A stretch of 7,350 nucleotides of DNA from an uncultured Desulfuromonadales bacterium (GCA_947259685.1 CAMYNC010000216.1:1-7350); one strand, 5' to 3'. Positions 1 to 6,344 are shown, counted from the stretch's first letter. Translations and numbers: made by a program. The notes: generated by a model from the sequence alone, not told the origin.

Positions 1-90
1 GTCCGCAGAGGACTCTCACCTCCAAGTCACCAACCAACCACCACAGTTGATCGGACGGTGCTTTCGCACCACGCGCCCTGCCGGGCGCAC
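1..90 (-). mobile_element. 5' end of a group II intron (class IIC-like), cut by window edge
   Basis: On the minus strand, from 90 downward, the sequence starts GTGCGCCCGGCAGGGCGC. This has the conserved GTGYG intron 5' end followed by a GCGCCC/GGGCGC hairpin with a GGCA loop. A second hairpin follows (GGTGC, GAAA tetraloop, GCACC; 70-57). A third is GAGG-TGAGAGT-CCTC (22-8), whose loop matches the GUGAGAGUCC element of domain I in IIC introns as I remember the Oceanobacillus iheyensis intron. The junction lies one base past the U-run of an intrinsic terminator, the known preferred target of class IIC introns. Only about 90 nt is visible, so the reverse transcriptase ORF, domain V and 3' end cannot be seen. 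It may be complete, ORF-less or a remnant. The class is inferred from motifs and site, not from an alignment. Confidence 0.72.
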
Positions 91-125
91 GAAAAAAAAC
101 GGGCCCTCCTGAATGGAAGACCCGT
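91..125 (-). terminator. Intrinsic terminator of the hflK-hflC operon
   Basis: Read on the minus strand, 125-99 folds into an 11-bp stem (ACGGGTCTTCC with GGAGGGCCCGT, including two G-U pairs) with an ATTCA loop. Eight T residues follow (99-92). It begins 32 nt after the hflC stop codon. The U-run is followed after one C by the putative intron 5' end, so the intron lies just outside the terminator and leaves it intact. Confidence 0.85.
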
Positions 126-156
126 GAATTTGTATCAATGATGTTTTTGCTACAAA

Positions 157-1080
157 CTACTCGGCATTTTTCAAGTAACGATAGTAATCGGAATCGGTCG
201 AAATCACCAGTCGGCCATTCTTCTGAATCGACTTCTTGTACGATTCCAGGGTGCGCAGGAAAGCGTAGAAATCCTTGTCCTGGTTGTAGGCGTTGGCGTA
301 AATAGACGCCGCTTCGGCATCGGCACCACCGCGAACCTCCAACGCTTTGCGGTAGGCCTCAGAGCTGATCTCTTTCAGCTCACGGTCCATCTGGCCGAGA
401 ATCTCGGCCTTCTCCCCCTCGCCCTCGGAGCGGAACTGGGCGGAGACCTTTTTCCGCTCATTGATCATCCGCTCGTAGACCCGCGTACGCACCTGCTCGA
501 CATAGTTGATCCGCTTGATCTGCACATCGAGCAGCTCGATGCCGTAATCAGGCGTATTGGCGATGGCCTTCTCCAGAATTCCGGCAAGGATCTCTTCACG
601 GCCGACCAGCCCCTCTTTGGGAATCAGCGCCTCGTCGACCTCAACGGCCTCAACCCCCTGAGCCAGGTAATCACTGCCGCGGACCAGTTCGAACAGCAGG
701 TGACCGGAGACCGCATCGCGGACCACCGAATCGATGATATCATCCAACCGACTCTGGCCACCCCGTTCGGTGGCGACCGTCTTGAAGAATAGCAGCGGAT
801 CAGCGATCCGCCAGCGGGCGGTGGTATCGACCCAGATAAACTTTTTATCCTTGGTTGGGATCTGGTTGGGATCGCCGTCCCACTTGAGGATGCGTTTTTC
901 GAAACGGTTGACCTTCTGCACGAAGGGCAGCTTGAAGTGTAGACCGGAGTCGACGACATCGCCGACCGGCTTACCGAACTGGGTGACGATCGCCTGTTCG
1001 GCTTCGTTGACGACGTAGAGTCCGCCGCGCCCGATCAGCAGCGCCGCGACAATAATGATGACAATAACCGGCGCTTTCAT
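157..1080 (-). CDS. hflC: HflC, SPFH-domain modulator of the FtsH protease
   Basis: A 307-residue membrane protein that pairs with HflK in the large HflKC cage that encloses FtsH at the inner membrane and tunes degradation of membrane proteins. An N-terminal hydrophobic anchor (about residues 4-23) is followed by the SPFH/band 7 domain, with the family-typical GLHFKLPFVQKV stretch. The C-terminal helical part carries the HflC hallmark INERKKVSAQFRSEGEGEKA and later DKDFYAFLRTLESY. Length is close to the E. coli protein (about 334). The start is well supported: AAGGAG (complement of 1088-1093) lies 7 nt upstream of ATG inside the end of hflK, and the ATG overlaps the hflK stop as ATGA, so the two are probably translationally coupled. 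One oddity is an Arg at residue 18 within the anchor. The two SPFH proteins are told apart by these C-terminal signatures. Confidence 0.95.
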   Translation of the reverse strand: MKAPVIVIIIVAALLIGRGGLYVVNEAEQAIVTQFGKPVGDVVDSGLHFKLPFVQKVNRFEKRILKWDGDPNQIPTKDKKFIWVDTTARWRIADPLLFFKTVATERGGQSRLDDIIDSVVRDAVSGHLLFELVRGSDYLAQGVEAVEVDEALIPKEGLVGREEILAGILEKAIANTPDYGIELLDVQIKRINYVEQVRTRVYERMINERKKVSAQFRSEGEGEKAEILGQMDRELKEISSEAYRKALEVRGGADAEAASIYANAYNQDKDFYAFLRTLESYKKSIQKNGRLVISTDSDYYRYLKNAE

Positions 1081-2105
1081 TTGGCCACTCCTTCCAGCGA
1101 CTTGCGTAACGGCAGCAGCGGCAGGGCACCGACCGACTCGCCGTCCATGATGTAGGTTTCTTCAAGGCGTGGCAGCACTTCCTCGAGGGTTTCCAGGTAA
1201 ATCCGCCGCCGGGTGACCTCTGGGGCCTTGCGGTACTCGGTCAGCAGAGCGACAAAACGATTGGTTTCGCCACGGGCCTTATTGATCCGCTCGACCGCAT
1301 AACCTTCGGCTTCCTGCAGGGCGCGCTTGGCCTCCCCGCGGGCTCGCGGCACTTCGCGATTGAACTGTTCGCGAGCCTGGAAGATCAGGCTCTCTTTTTG
1401 TTGCTCCGACTCGTTGACCTCGTTGAAGGCTTCCTTGACGGCGTCGGGCGGATTAACATCCTGGAACTTGACGGTGACGATCCGCACGCCGATGTCATAA
1501 TCGTTGAGGGTGTTCTGGAGGTTCTGCTGAATGTCGCTGGCCAGCGCGGCCCGCTCGGTGGTCAGCACCTCGGTGACGTTGGCGTTGCCGATCGCCTTGC
1601 GGACCATCGCTTCGGCGATGTCGCGGATGGTGCCAACCGGATCCTTGATATTGAAGATGTACTTGAAGGGGTCGGAGACCTGAAACTGCACGATCCATTC
1701 GACGTCACTGACGTTCAGATCGCCGGTCAGGGTCAGCGATTCCTCCTCCAAACCCCGCTTGGTGTAGGTGGTGCGCACCCCGGGCCGAACCGTACGAAAA
1801 CCGAACTCCTCTTTCAGCACCCGACCGGTCGGCACCAAATAAACCTGCTCGATGCCGAAGGGAATCTTGAAGTGTAGGCCTGGCTCGGCAAAGCTTGAGA
1901 ACTTTCCAAACCGCAGCACCACGCCGGTTTCCTCAGTATCCACTTCGTAAAAGCTGCTATAGGCGCCTAGCGCCAGCAGGATAACCAGGATCAGTACCGG
2001 CAACACACCCTTCTGGGGGTTAAAATTCTTTTTCAGCTTATCCCTGATTTCGATCACTTTTTTTTCCAGCTCGTCGCTGGAGGGACCGTCTTGCCAATCC
2101 GACAT
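1077..2105 (-). CDS. hflK: HflK, SPFH-domain modulator of the FtsH protease
   Basis: A 342-residue partner of HflC in the FtsH-regulating membrane complex. A short charged N-terminal region (residues 1-32, starting MSDWQDG) precedes a single membrane helix (about 33-51). The SPFH/band 7 domain follows, with FGKFSSFAEPGLHFKIPFG and then the HflK-type sequence NPPDAVKEAFNEVNESEQQK. A long helical region holds REVPRARGEAKRALQEAEGY. It is shorter than E. coli HflK (about 419), mainly because the Gly-rich N-terminus and the C-terminal tail are reduced. An in-frame ATG exists at 2174, but the chosen ATG at 2105 has an AGAGGT Shine-Dalgarno site 4 nt upstream, and the residues before it do not look like HflK. 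It is the first gene of the hflKC operon; ftsH is not in the window. Confidence 0.95.
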   Translation of the reverse strand: MSDWQDGPSSDELEKKVIEIRDKLKKNFNPQKGVLPVLILVILLALGAYSSFYEVDTEETGVVLRFGKFSSFAEPGLHFKIPFGIEQVYLVPTGRVLKEEFGFRTVRPGVRTTYTKRGLEEESLTLTGDLNVSDVEWIVQFQVSDPFKYIFNIKDPVGTIRDIAEAMVRKAIGNANVTEVLTTERAALASDIQQNLQNTLNDYDIGVRIVTVKFQDVNPPDAVKEAFNEVNESEQQKESLIFQAREQFNREVPRARGEAKRALQEAEGYAVERINKARGETNRFVALLTEYRKAPEVTRRRIYLETLEEVLPRLEETYIMDGESVGALPLLPLRKSLEGVAK

Positions 2106-2143
2106 TGTTACCTCTTCTGGATGGAATGAGTGGTTCTGGCTGT

Positions 2144-2161
2144 CGAAGTCTGGCGACTTCG
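2144..2161 (-). other. Stem-loop in the hflK 5' leader
   Basis: CGAAGTC and GACTTCG form a perfect 7-bp stem around a 4-nt loop, 38 nt upstream of the chosen hflK start. If transcription begins near 2178 as the candidate promoter suggests, this hairpin lies in the mRNA leader. No T-run follows, so it is not an intrinsic terminator. Its role is unknown. Confidence 0.45.
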
Positions 2162-2184
2162 CGCTGATGAACACGATTGCTTAA

Positions 2185-2213
2185 TGTATAGCAGGTTTGG
2201 CAGCCAATAAAAA
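2185..2213 (-). promoter_or_regulatory. Candidate hflKC promoter
   Basis: On the minus strand a TATACA hexamer (complement of 2185-2190) resembles a -10 box. It is 17 nt from TTTTTA (2208-2213), which is only a weak -35. The position, about 80 nt upstream of hflK and downstream of the feo terminator, is right for the operon promoter. The weak -35 keeps confidence low. No heat-shock or sigma54 consensus was recognised. Confidence 0.35.
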
Positions 2214-2273
2214 CCGTCAGTCGATAATTAAACCGCCTTTCCGGTTGTCAGTTGTCGCCACCCTCTGGATAGT

Positions 2274-2305
2274 AAAACAGCGCGCCTTGGAGGGCGCGCT
2301 GTTTT
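2274..2305 (-). terminator. Terminator of the feo operon (symmetrical stem-loop)
   Basis: AAAACAGCGCGCC and GGCGCGCTGTTTT form a perfect 13-bp stem around a 6-nt loop. On the minus strand the GC-rich stem ends in TTTT, followed by ACT, 38 nt past the stop of the small Cys-rich gene. The A-run and T-run make it look bidirectional, but genes on both sides are on the minus strand, so its job is to end feo transcripts before hflK. Confidence 0.85.
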
Positions 2306-2342
2306 GACAGGCCGTTGGAAAGATTATTGATTGTTCAGAAGA

Positions 2343-2522
2343 TCAGCGGGAAGAATCGCAATCGCCGGATGACTGCTCTCCATGCTGGCCATTGCAGCAT
2401 GCGCTGCCGCTACCGCAGCCTCCGCAACCTTCAGATTTATCCACTTTGCTGAACCTGCGGTAGAGATAGTAAGCGGCTGCGACCACGATCGCGAAGGTGA
2501 TCAGGCTATCCCAAAAGGCCAT
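2343..2522 (-). CDS. FeoB-associated Cys-rich small membrane protein
   Basis: A protein of 59 residues beginning MAFWDSL, of the FeoB-associated Cys-rich membrane protein type. One N-terminal membrane helix (about residues 5-20, ITFAIVVAAAYYLYRRF) is followed by a basic stop-transfer patch. A short cytoplasmic tail holds a Cys cluster (GCGGCGSGSACC, with a further Cys near the end) and His/Asp/Glu residues that could bind metal. Family members accompany FeoB and are thought to support Fe(II) uptake, perhaps in place of FeoC; the mechanism is not settled. Two ATGs occur (2528 and 2522). The second is preferred because GGAG stands 7 nt before it but only 1 nt before the first. It is the last gene of the feo operon, 133 nt after feoB and just ahead of the shared terminator. 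Confidence 0.85.
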   Translation of the reverse strand: MAFWDSLITFAIVVAAAYYLYRRFSKVDKSEGCGGCGSGSACCNGQHGEQSSGDCDSSR

Positions 2523-2605
2523 AAGCATTCTCCGTTATTTCGACCAGCATAGGCTTAAACCTGAATCAGTGGATATAAGGTGGATGAAGAGTGCAAGTGC
2601 TTGGA

Positions 2606-2622
2606 TTGAATGAGTGATTCAA
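2606..2622. repeat. Short inverted repeat between feoB and the Cys-rich gene
   Basis: TTGAAT and ATTCAA flank a 5-nt spacer (GAGTG) in the 133-nt gap downstream of feoB. The stem is only 6 bp and AT-rich, so it is a weak hairpin without terminator character. No convincing promoter for the small gene was found in this gap, which favours co-transcription with feoB. Confidence 0.25.
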
Positions 2623-2655
2623 AAATCTGAGCTGCACCCAAAGGTTCAGCGGAGG

Positions 2656-4815
2656 TTAAACCATAAACCGGGTGCCGAGCTGATAGATCCCCACGGCAAA
2701 GCCGAAACCGAGGGCAGTATTAAAGACCGTGGCGAACAATGCCCAGCGCCAGGAGGATTCCTTGGCCATGGTGACCACGGTGACAAAGCACGGGGCGTAA
2801 AGCAGCACAAAAACGATCAAAGAAAGAGCCGTGAACTTGTTCCAGCTCGGATCACTGGCAATCCGCGCCGAGAGCGCCTCAGCCTGTTCCGGATCGACAT
2901 CACCCAGCGAATAGGCGGTGCCGAAGGAGGAAACGATGACCTCCTTGGCGGCAAACCCACCGATCAGAGCGATATTGGTCCGCCAGTCGAAACCGGCCAG
3001 CTGGCTGATCGGCTCAAACAGGGTGCCGAGCTGGCCGGCAAAAGAATGCTGAAGGCTCGCCTGACCCTGCCGATTGTCGAGCTCGACCAGCAGCAGCTGC
3101 TGTTCCTCACCTGCTGCCGCAGCGTTCAGCGCCTGGCGCTCCGCGTCAAAGGCAGCGATGCGTTCCTCCGGCAGGCCGGGAAAGCTCATCGCCAACCAGA
3201 GCAGCACCGACACCGCCAGGATCACGGTGCCGGCCTTTTTTATGTACTGCCAGGCCCGTTCCCAGGTGTGGATCAGAATCCCCTTCAGGGTCGGCATCCG
3301 GTAGGGCGGCAACTCCATCACGAAAGGGGTCGGTTCGCCTCTAATCAGGGTCGAGCGGACCAGCTTGGAGACCAGCAGCGCCATGCACCAGGCAAAGATG
3401 GTGATCGAGAACATGACCTGTGCTTTATGCTCGGCGAAAAAGGCCGCCACCAGCAACAGAAAAACCGGCAGTTTGGCGCCGCAAGGCATAAACGGCGCGG
3501 TCAGCAAAGTGGCCAGTTTCTCCTTCGGGCTGCGCAGGGTCCGGGTGGCCATCACTCCAGGGACGGCACAGCCGCCGGCGATCCCGCCGGAGATAATAAA
3601 CGGCATCGCCGAATAGCCGTGCAGGCCGAAAATCCGCAGCACCCGGTCGAGCATATAAGCGACCCGCGCCATGTAACCGGAGTCCTCGAGAAAGGAAATC
3701 ATCATGAACATGATCGCAATCAGCGGCACGAAGCCCATCACCCCGCCGACCCCGTCGATCATCCCGGAGACCACCAGTGAACGCAGCATCCCTTCCGGGA
3801 TCAGCATGCTGGCGGTATCGGCCAGCCAGGCAAACAGGCTTTCCAGCCAGCCCATCGGGATCTCGCCGAAGGTAAAGGTGATTTGAAACATGCCGTAGAG
3901 GACCCCGAGCATGATCAGCGGACCGAACAGCCGATTGGTCAGAACGCTGTCGAGCGTGGTGGTCATATCGATCCGCTGCTGGGTCAGATCTTTGGTGACA
4001 ATTTCTTGCTTGAGGATCGAGTTGATCAGCCCGTAGCGATAATCGGCGATGATCGCTTCCGGGGCCACTTTCAGGGTTTTCTCGCAATGCTCACGGGACT
4101 TGGCGACCAGCTCTTCCAGCTCTTCGGCCGGGGCGCCGATCTCGCGACCGATGCGGCAGATTTCCTCGTCATTTTCCAGGTATTTCAGCGCCACCCAGCG
4201 GGCCGGATAGCGGTCGGTCAGGAAATTGTACGCGGCGATCAACTCAGCCATCTCGTCGATCACCGGATCAAGGTCGGGCCCGTAGGAGATCTGCAGCGGC
4301 TGCCAGTTGCCGTTTCGCTGCCGGGCATGTTTGACCGCCTCCTCCAGTAGCTGCTGCTTGCCCTGGCCGGAGCGGGCGATGGTTTCGACCACCGGGCAGC
4401 CGAGCAGCTTGCCCAGTTGTTGGCTGTCGATCTGCAGGCCCTGCTTTTTCGCCGCATCCATCATGTTCAGCGCCAGCATGACCGGCACGCCCAGCTCGAG
4501 AAACTGGATGGTCAGATAAAGATGCCGCTGCAGCATGGTGGCATCCAGGATATTGACCACAATATCAGGGCGCTCATCGACCAGGACCTTACGCGCGACC
4601 AACTCTTCCTGGCTGTAGGCAGATAGGGAATAACAACCCGGCAGGTCGACCAGGTTGGCTTTGACATCTTTGACCGTGATCGTGCCTTCTTTGCGCTCGA
4701 CGGTAATTCCCGGGTAGTTGCCGACCCGTTGCCGAGCCCCGGTGATCGCGTTAAAAAGGGTGGTCTTGCCTGAATTGGGGTTTCCTGCCAGGGCGATAGT
4801 TGCTGCAAAACTCAT
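2656..4815 (-). CDS. feoB: FeoB, ferrous iron transport protein B
   Basis: A 719-residue Fe(II) transporter of the inner membrane, with an N-terminal GTP-binding domain fused to a polytopic membrane domain. G-protein motifs are clear: G1 GNPNSGKT (residues 11-18), G2 Thr38 in PGITVERKEG, G3 DLPG (57-60), G4 NMMD (117-120), and a likely G5 near 145-150. The helical GDI-like region follows to about 270, then the membrane part. This has the two Gate motifs, one with GGCAVPGVMATRT (Cys416) and one with MPCGAKLPVF (Cys445). A hydrophilic loop rich in Ala, Glu and Gln precedes the last helices. Length is slightly below E. coli FeoB (773). The ATG overlaps the feoA stop as ATGA, and no good Shine-Dalgarno site stands close by, so translation probably depends on coupling to feoA. 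All key motifs are intact. Confidence 0.97.
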   Translation of the reverse strand: MSFAATIALAGNPNSGKTTLFNAITGARQRVGNYPGITVERKEGTITVKDVKANLVDLPGCYSLSAYSQEELVARKVLVDERPDIVVNILDATMLQRHLYLTIQFLELGVPVMLALNMMDAAKKQGLQIDSQQLGKLLGCPVVETIARSGQGKQQLLEEAVKHARQRNGNWQPLQISYGPDLDPVIDEMAELIAAYNFLTDRYPARWVALKYLENDEEICRIGREIGAPAEELEELVAKSREHCEKTLKVAPEAIIADYRYGLINSILKQEIVTKDLTQQRIDMTTTLDSVLTNRLFGPLIMLGVLYGMFQITFTFGEIPMGWLESLFAWLADTASMLIPEGMLRSLVVSGMIDGVGGVMGFVPLIAIMFMMISFLEDSGYMARVAYMLDRVLRIFGLHGYSAMPFIISGGIAGGCAVPGVMATRTLRSPKEKLATLLTAPFMPCGAKLPVFLLLVAAFFAEHKAQVMFSITIFAWCMALLVSKLVRSTLIRGEPTPFVMELPPYRMPTLKGILIHTWERAWQYIKKAGTVILAVSVLLWLAMSFPGLPEERIAAFDAERQALNAAAAGEEQQLLLVELDNRQGQASLQHSFAGQLGTLFEPISQLAGFDWRTNIALIGGFAAKEVIVSSFGTAYSLGDVDPEQAEALSARIASDPSWNKFTALSLIVFVLLYAPCFVTVVTMAKESSWRWALFATVFNTALGFGFAVGIYQLGTRFMV

Positions 4816-5054
4816 GTTAAGTTTACGACCTTTTCCACCATGATGACATCGGCCTCATTGTTGCGCAGGGTCAGGGTGAAATCGCGCAAGCGCAGCGCCA
4901 CCGGATCATTCAGCGGGGCGCGGCCGACCACTTGCAGTTCGGTGCCGGGGACCAGACCCATGTCCCGCAGCCGGCGGCTGATTTCACCGCTGGCAGAAAT
5001 GGAAATGATGCGGGCTTTTTCGTTGATGGCGAGTTGACGCAATGAGTTCGGCAT
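4812..5054 (-). CDS. feoA: FeoA, ferrous iron transport accessory protein
   Basis: An 80-residue cytoplasmic protein with the small SH3-like FeoA fold, which supports FeoB-driven Fe(II) uptake, probably through contact with FeoB. The family pattern is visible: GEISRRLRDMGLVPGTELQV, then the strand-rich PVALRLRDFTLTLRNNEADVIMV. The ATG at 5054 (MPNSLRQL) is chosen because it begins where the family begins and has a GAGAG-type Shine-Dalgarno site 4 nt upstream. A GTG 54 nt further upstream has no ribosome site, and its extra residues do not resemble FeoA. It is the first gene of the feo operon and its TGA overlaps the feoB start. A leader of roughly 120 nt separates it from the candidate promoter. 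Confidence 0.95.
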   Translation of the reverse strand: MPNSLRQLAINEKARIISISASGEISRRLRDMGLVPGTELQVVGRAPLNDPVALRLRDFTLTLRNNEADVIMVEKVVNLT

Positions 5055-5163
5055 AAGGCTCTCTTCAACAGTTGGACAATTGAGTATAGAGGGAAGCTGG
5101 GTTTCCACAGCCAGGTTGTCTTATTCGGCAGAATCGATCTGGAAAGAAGGAATCGGCAATCCA

Positions 5164-5184
5164 TGAAATTGAAATCGTTTTTCA
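5164..5184 (-). promoter_or_regulatory. Fur-like operator overlapping the feo start point
   Basis: The plus strand shows two near-identical hexamers, GAAATT and GAAATC, then one base and the opposed TTTTTC (5165-5183). This is the 6-6-1-6 layout of Fur boxes. An overlapping 15-bp imperfect palindrome, TGAAATCGTTTTTCA (5170-5184), shares the outer TGA...TCA arms of the 7-1-7 Fur model. By hand count it agrees with the E. coli 19-bp consensus at about 11 positions, so the match is modest. Its position over the expected start of feo transcription strengthens the case. Confidence 0.45.
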
Positions 5185-5212
5185 TTTACAACCAAAACCT
5201 CCCTTAAGTCAA
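5185..5212 (-). promoter_or_regulatory. Candidate feoAB promoter
   Basis: On the minus strand TTGACT (complement of 5207-5212) matches five of six -35 positions. It is followed after 16 nt by TGTAAA (complement of 5185-5190), which matches four of six -10 positions. Transcription would start near 5178, inside the Fur-like site and about 120 nt before feoA. Confidence 0.55.
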
Positions 5213-5336
5213 GAAAAATATCTATTCCCTGCCCCAGCTTTCCAGTACTTAAAAGAATTGATTCGGGACCGATTCCGTCGCGCAGTCATTAAACACGAAG
5301 CAGCAAAAGATGAATTCAGGCAGACGGAAACATAAG

Positions 5337-5352
5337 ATTTGATCATTCAAAT
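5337..5352. repeat. 16-bp inverted repeat upstream of the binding-protein promoter
   Basis: ATTTGA and TCAAAT are perfect inverted arms separated by TCAT. The repeat ends 1 nt before the TTGACA box at 5354, where an activator or repressor dimer could sit. No known regulator is recognised from the sequence, and it does not resemble a Pho box. Confidence 0.4.
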
Positions 5353-5353
5353 G

Positions 5354-5382
5354 TTGACACTCAAATAAATATGCTCTAACCT
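5354..5382 (+). promoter_or_regulatory. Candidate promoter of the binding-protein gene
   Basis: A perfect TTGACA (5354-5359) is followed after 17 nt by TAACCT (5377-5382), a weak -10. TCTAAC at 5375, with a 15-nt spacer, is an alternative. A strong -35 with a poor -10 is compatible with activator-aided expression. The leader before the ATG would be about 100 nt. Confidence 0.45.
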
Positions 5383-5488
5383 GGCTCCATTGACCCACTC
5401 GCCAGTCTAAGAATAAACAACCTTTCCTGTCAGCGATTCAGCCGTTGCTGGCAAGCTAAAAAATGACCCACAAAAGGAGAACCAACCG

Positions 5489-6277
5489 ATGAGAAAAGCC
5501 CTGTTTAAAATCCTGTCTCTGTCCGCCTGTTGCTGCTTTTTGCTGAGTTCCCTGGCGATGGCCGGTACCATCAAGGTCTGGGGTTCGACCACTTGCCAGA
5601 AAGCATTCCTGGAGCCGGGTGGCGCTGATTACAAAGCCACCACCGGCGACGACATAAAAGTTCTGGGGGTAGGTACCGGCAAAGGGATGATGGCACTGAT
5701 CGAAGGTAAAGCTGTGGTCGCCGCTGCTTCCAGTCCACTGGAAAGCGCCATCAAGTCGGCGAAAAAAGCGGCCGCGAAAGCCGGTCAGGAGATCAGCATT
5801 CCCGACAACCTGATCTTTCACGAAATGACCAAGGACGTCATCGTCCCCATCGTGCATAAGGACAACCCGATCGACGCACTCACCTTTGAGCAACTGGCCA
5901 AATTGAACACCGGCGAAATCACCAACTGGAAGGATGTCGGCGGTCCGGATATGCCGGTCAAGGTGGTCACCAGCCACGCCGGCAGCGCCACCCGCGCCGT
6001 TTTCCAGAAAAAGGTTATGAACAAGGCTGACTATGTTGCTGACGCAACGATCGTCAAGAGCACCCGGCTGGAGCTTCAGCACGTCTCGAAAGACAAAGGC
6101 GCCACCGGTGCAGTCAGCCAAAAATTCTACGCGCAGAATCCTGGTGATAGCAAAATTGTCAAAACCGACGAAATCAGCCGGCCGCTGGCACTGATCACCG
6201 TTGGCGAGCCGACTCCCGAAGCGCAGAAACTGATCGACTTCTTCCGCTCCCCGGCCGGCCAGAAATTCTTTAATTAA
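5489..6277 (+). CDS. Secreted PstS-like solute-binding protein
   Basis: A 262-residue periplasmic binding protein of the PstS/PBP-like-2 type. A signal peptide covers about residues 1-25 (cleavage likely after AMA). LSAC at 11-14 resembles a lipobox, but the hydrophobic stretch before it is too short to favour a lipoprotein. Ligand-site features of the family appear in order: GSTT (32-35), GTGKG (62-66), LTFEQLAKLNTGEITNWKDVGG (131-152), GSATR (165-169, usually GSGTR) and GATGAVS (204-210). It ends with the common FFRSPAGQKFF. AAGGAG lies 9 nt before the ATG. No permease or ATPase gene adjoins; a chemoreceptor follows instead. Phosphate is the default family ligand, but some expected residues differ (SSP where SR is common, no Asp before it), so another oxyanion or small ligand, or a sensing role, is possible. 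Confidence 0.85.
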   Translation: MRKALFKILSLSACCCFLLSSLAMAGTIKVWGSTTCQKAFLEPGGADYKATTGDDIKVLGVGTGKGMMALIEGKAVVAAASSPLESAIKSAKKAAAKAGQEISIPDNLIFHEMTKDVIVPIVHKDNPIDALTFEQLAKLNTGEITNWKDVGGPDMPVKVVTSHAGSATRAVFQKKVMNKADYVADATIVKSTRLELQHVSKDKGATGAVSQKFYAQNPGDSKIVKTDEISRPLALITVGEPTPEAQKLIDFFRSPAGQKFFN

Positions 6278-6296
6278 GCAGAAGCCCATCACCAAC

Positions 6297-6322
6297 GCGG
6301 CCAGCTCAGAGGAGCTGGCCGC
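6297..6322 (+). other. Strong stem-loop between the binding-protein gene and the receptor gene
   Basis: GCGGCCAGCTC and GAGCTGGCCGC pair perfectly over 11 bp around an AGAG loop, 19 nt after the binding-protein stop and 22 nt before the receptor ATG. There is no T-run after it, so it is not a classic intrinsic terminator. It could protect the 3' end of the upstream message, reduce read-through or act as a processing site. Confidence 0.6.
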
Positions 6323-6344
6323 TGCCAACTATCAAGGGTTGTCT

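Larger units (their letters stand above)
5055..5488. other. Intergenic region between the feo operon and the binding-protein gene
   Basis: This 434-nt stretch separates two divergent genes and holds no credible coding region. It contains the feo leader and candidate promoter with a Fur-like site on the minus strand, and a 16-bp inverted repeat followed by a TTGACA promoter element on the plus strand. No RNA gene or riboswitch was recognised in it. It is visibly more AT-rich than the flanking genes, as expected for a control region. Confidence 0.8.

Noticed and set aside
1..140. Plus-strand open frame from the left edge ending TGA at 140
   Set aside because: It has no start in the window and translates to a low-complexity Pro/His/Thr-rich peptide. 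The stretch is better explained as the intron 5' end and the hflC terminator read backwards.
2106..2174. N-terminal extension of HflK from the ATG at 2174
   Set aside because: No ribosome site precedes that ATG, the added residues do not resemble HflK, and AGAGGT precedes the ATG at 2105. The extension region also holds the leader hairpin.
2196..2211. Possible sigma54 promoter upstream of hflK on the minus strand (TTGGC...TGCT)
   Set aside because: The spacing between GG and GC is 11 nt instead of the required 10, and the rest of the consensus is missing.
2231..2246. AACCG/CGGTT stem-loop upstream of hflK
   Set aside because: It has only five base pairs and no T-run. The 13-bp terminator next to it accounts for termination.
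2614..3780. 388-codon plus-strand open frame
   Set aside because: It lies wholly antisense to feoB, which has intact motifs. The translation is rich in Gln, Arg, His and Gly, as expected for the reverse of a GC-biased gene.
5055..5108. N-terminal extension of FeoA from the GTG at 5106-5108
   Set aside because: There is no ribosome site upstream and the extra 18 residues fall outside the FeoA family pattern.
5273..5329. TTCCGTC...GACGGAA inverted arms
   Set aside because: The arms are only 7 nt with a spacer of over 40 nt, which is likely by chance in a region of this size.
5456..6328. 290-codon minus-strand open frame
   Set aside because: It is antisense to the PstS-like gene, which has a good ribosome site, signal peptide and family motifs. 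The antisense product has no recognisable features.
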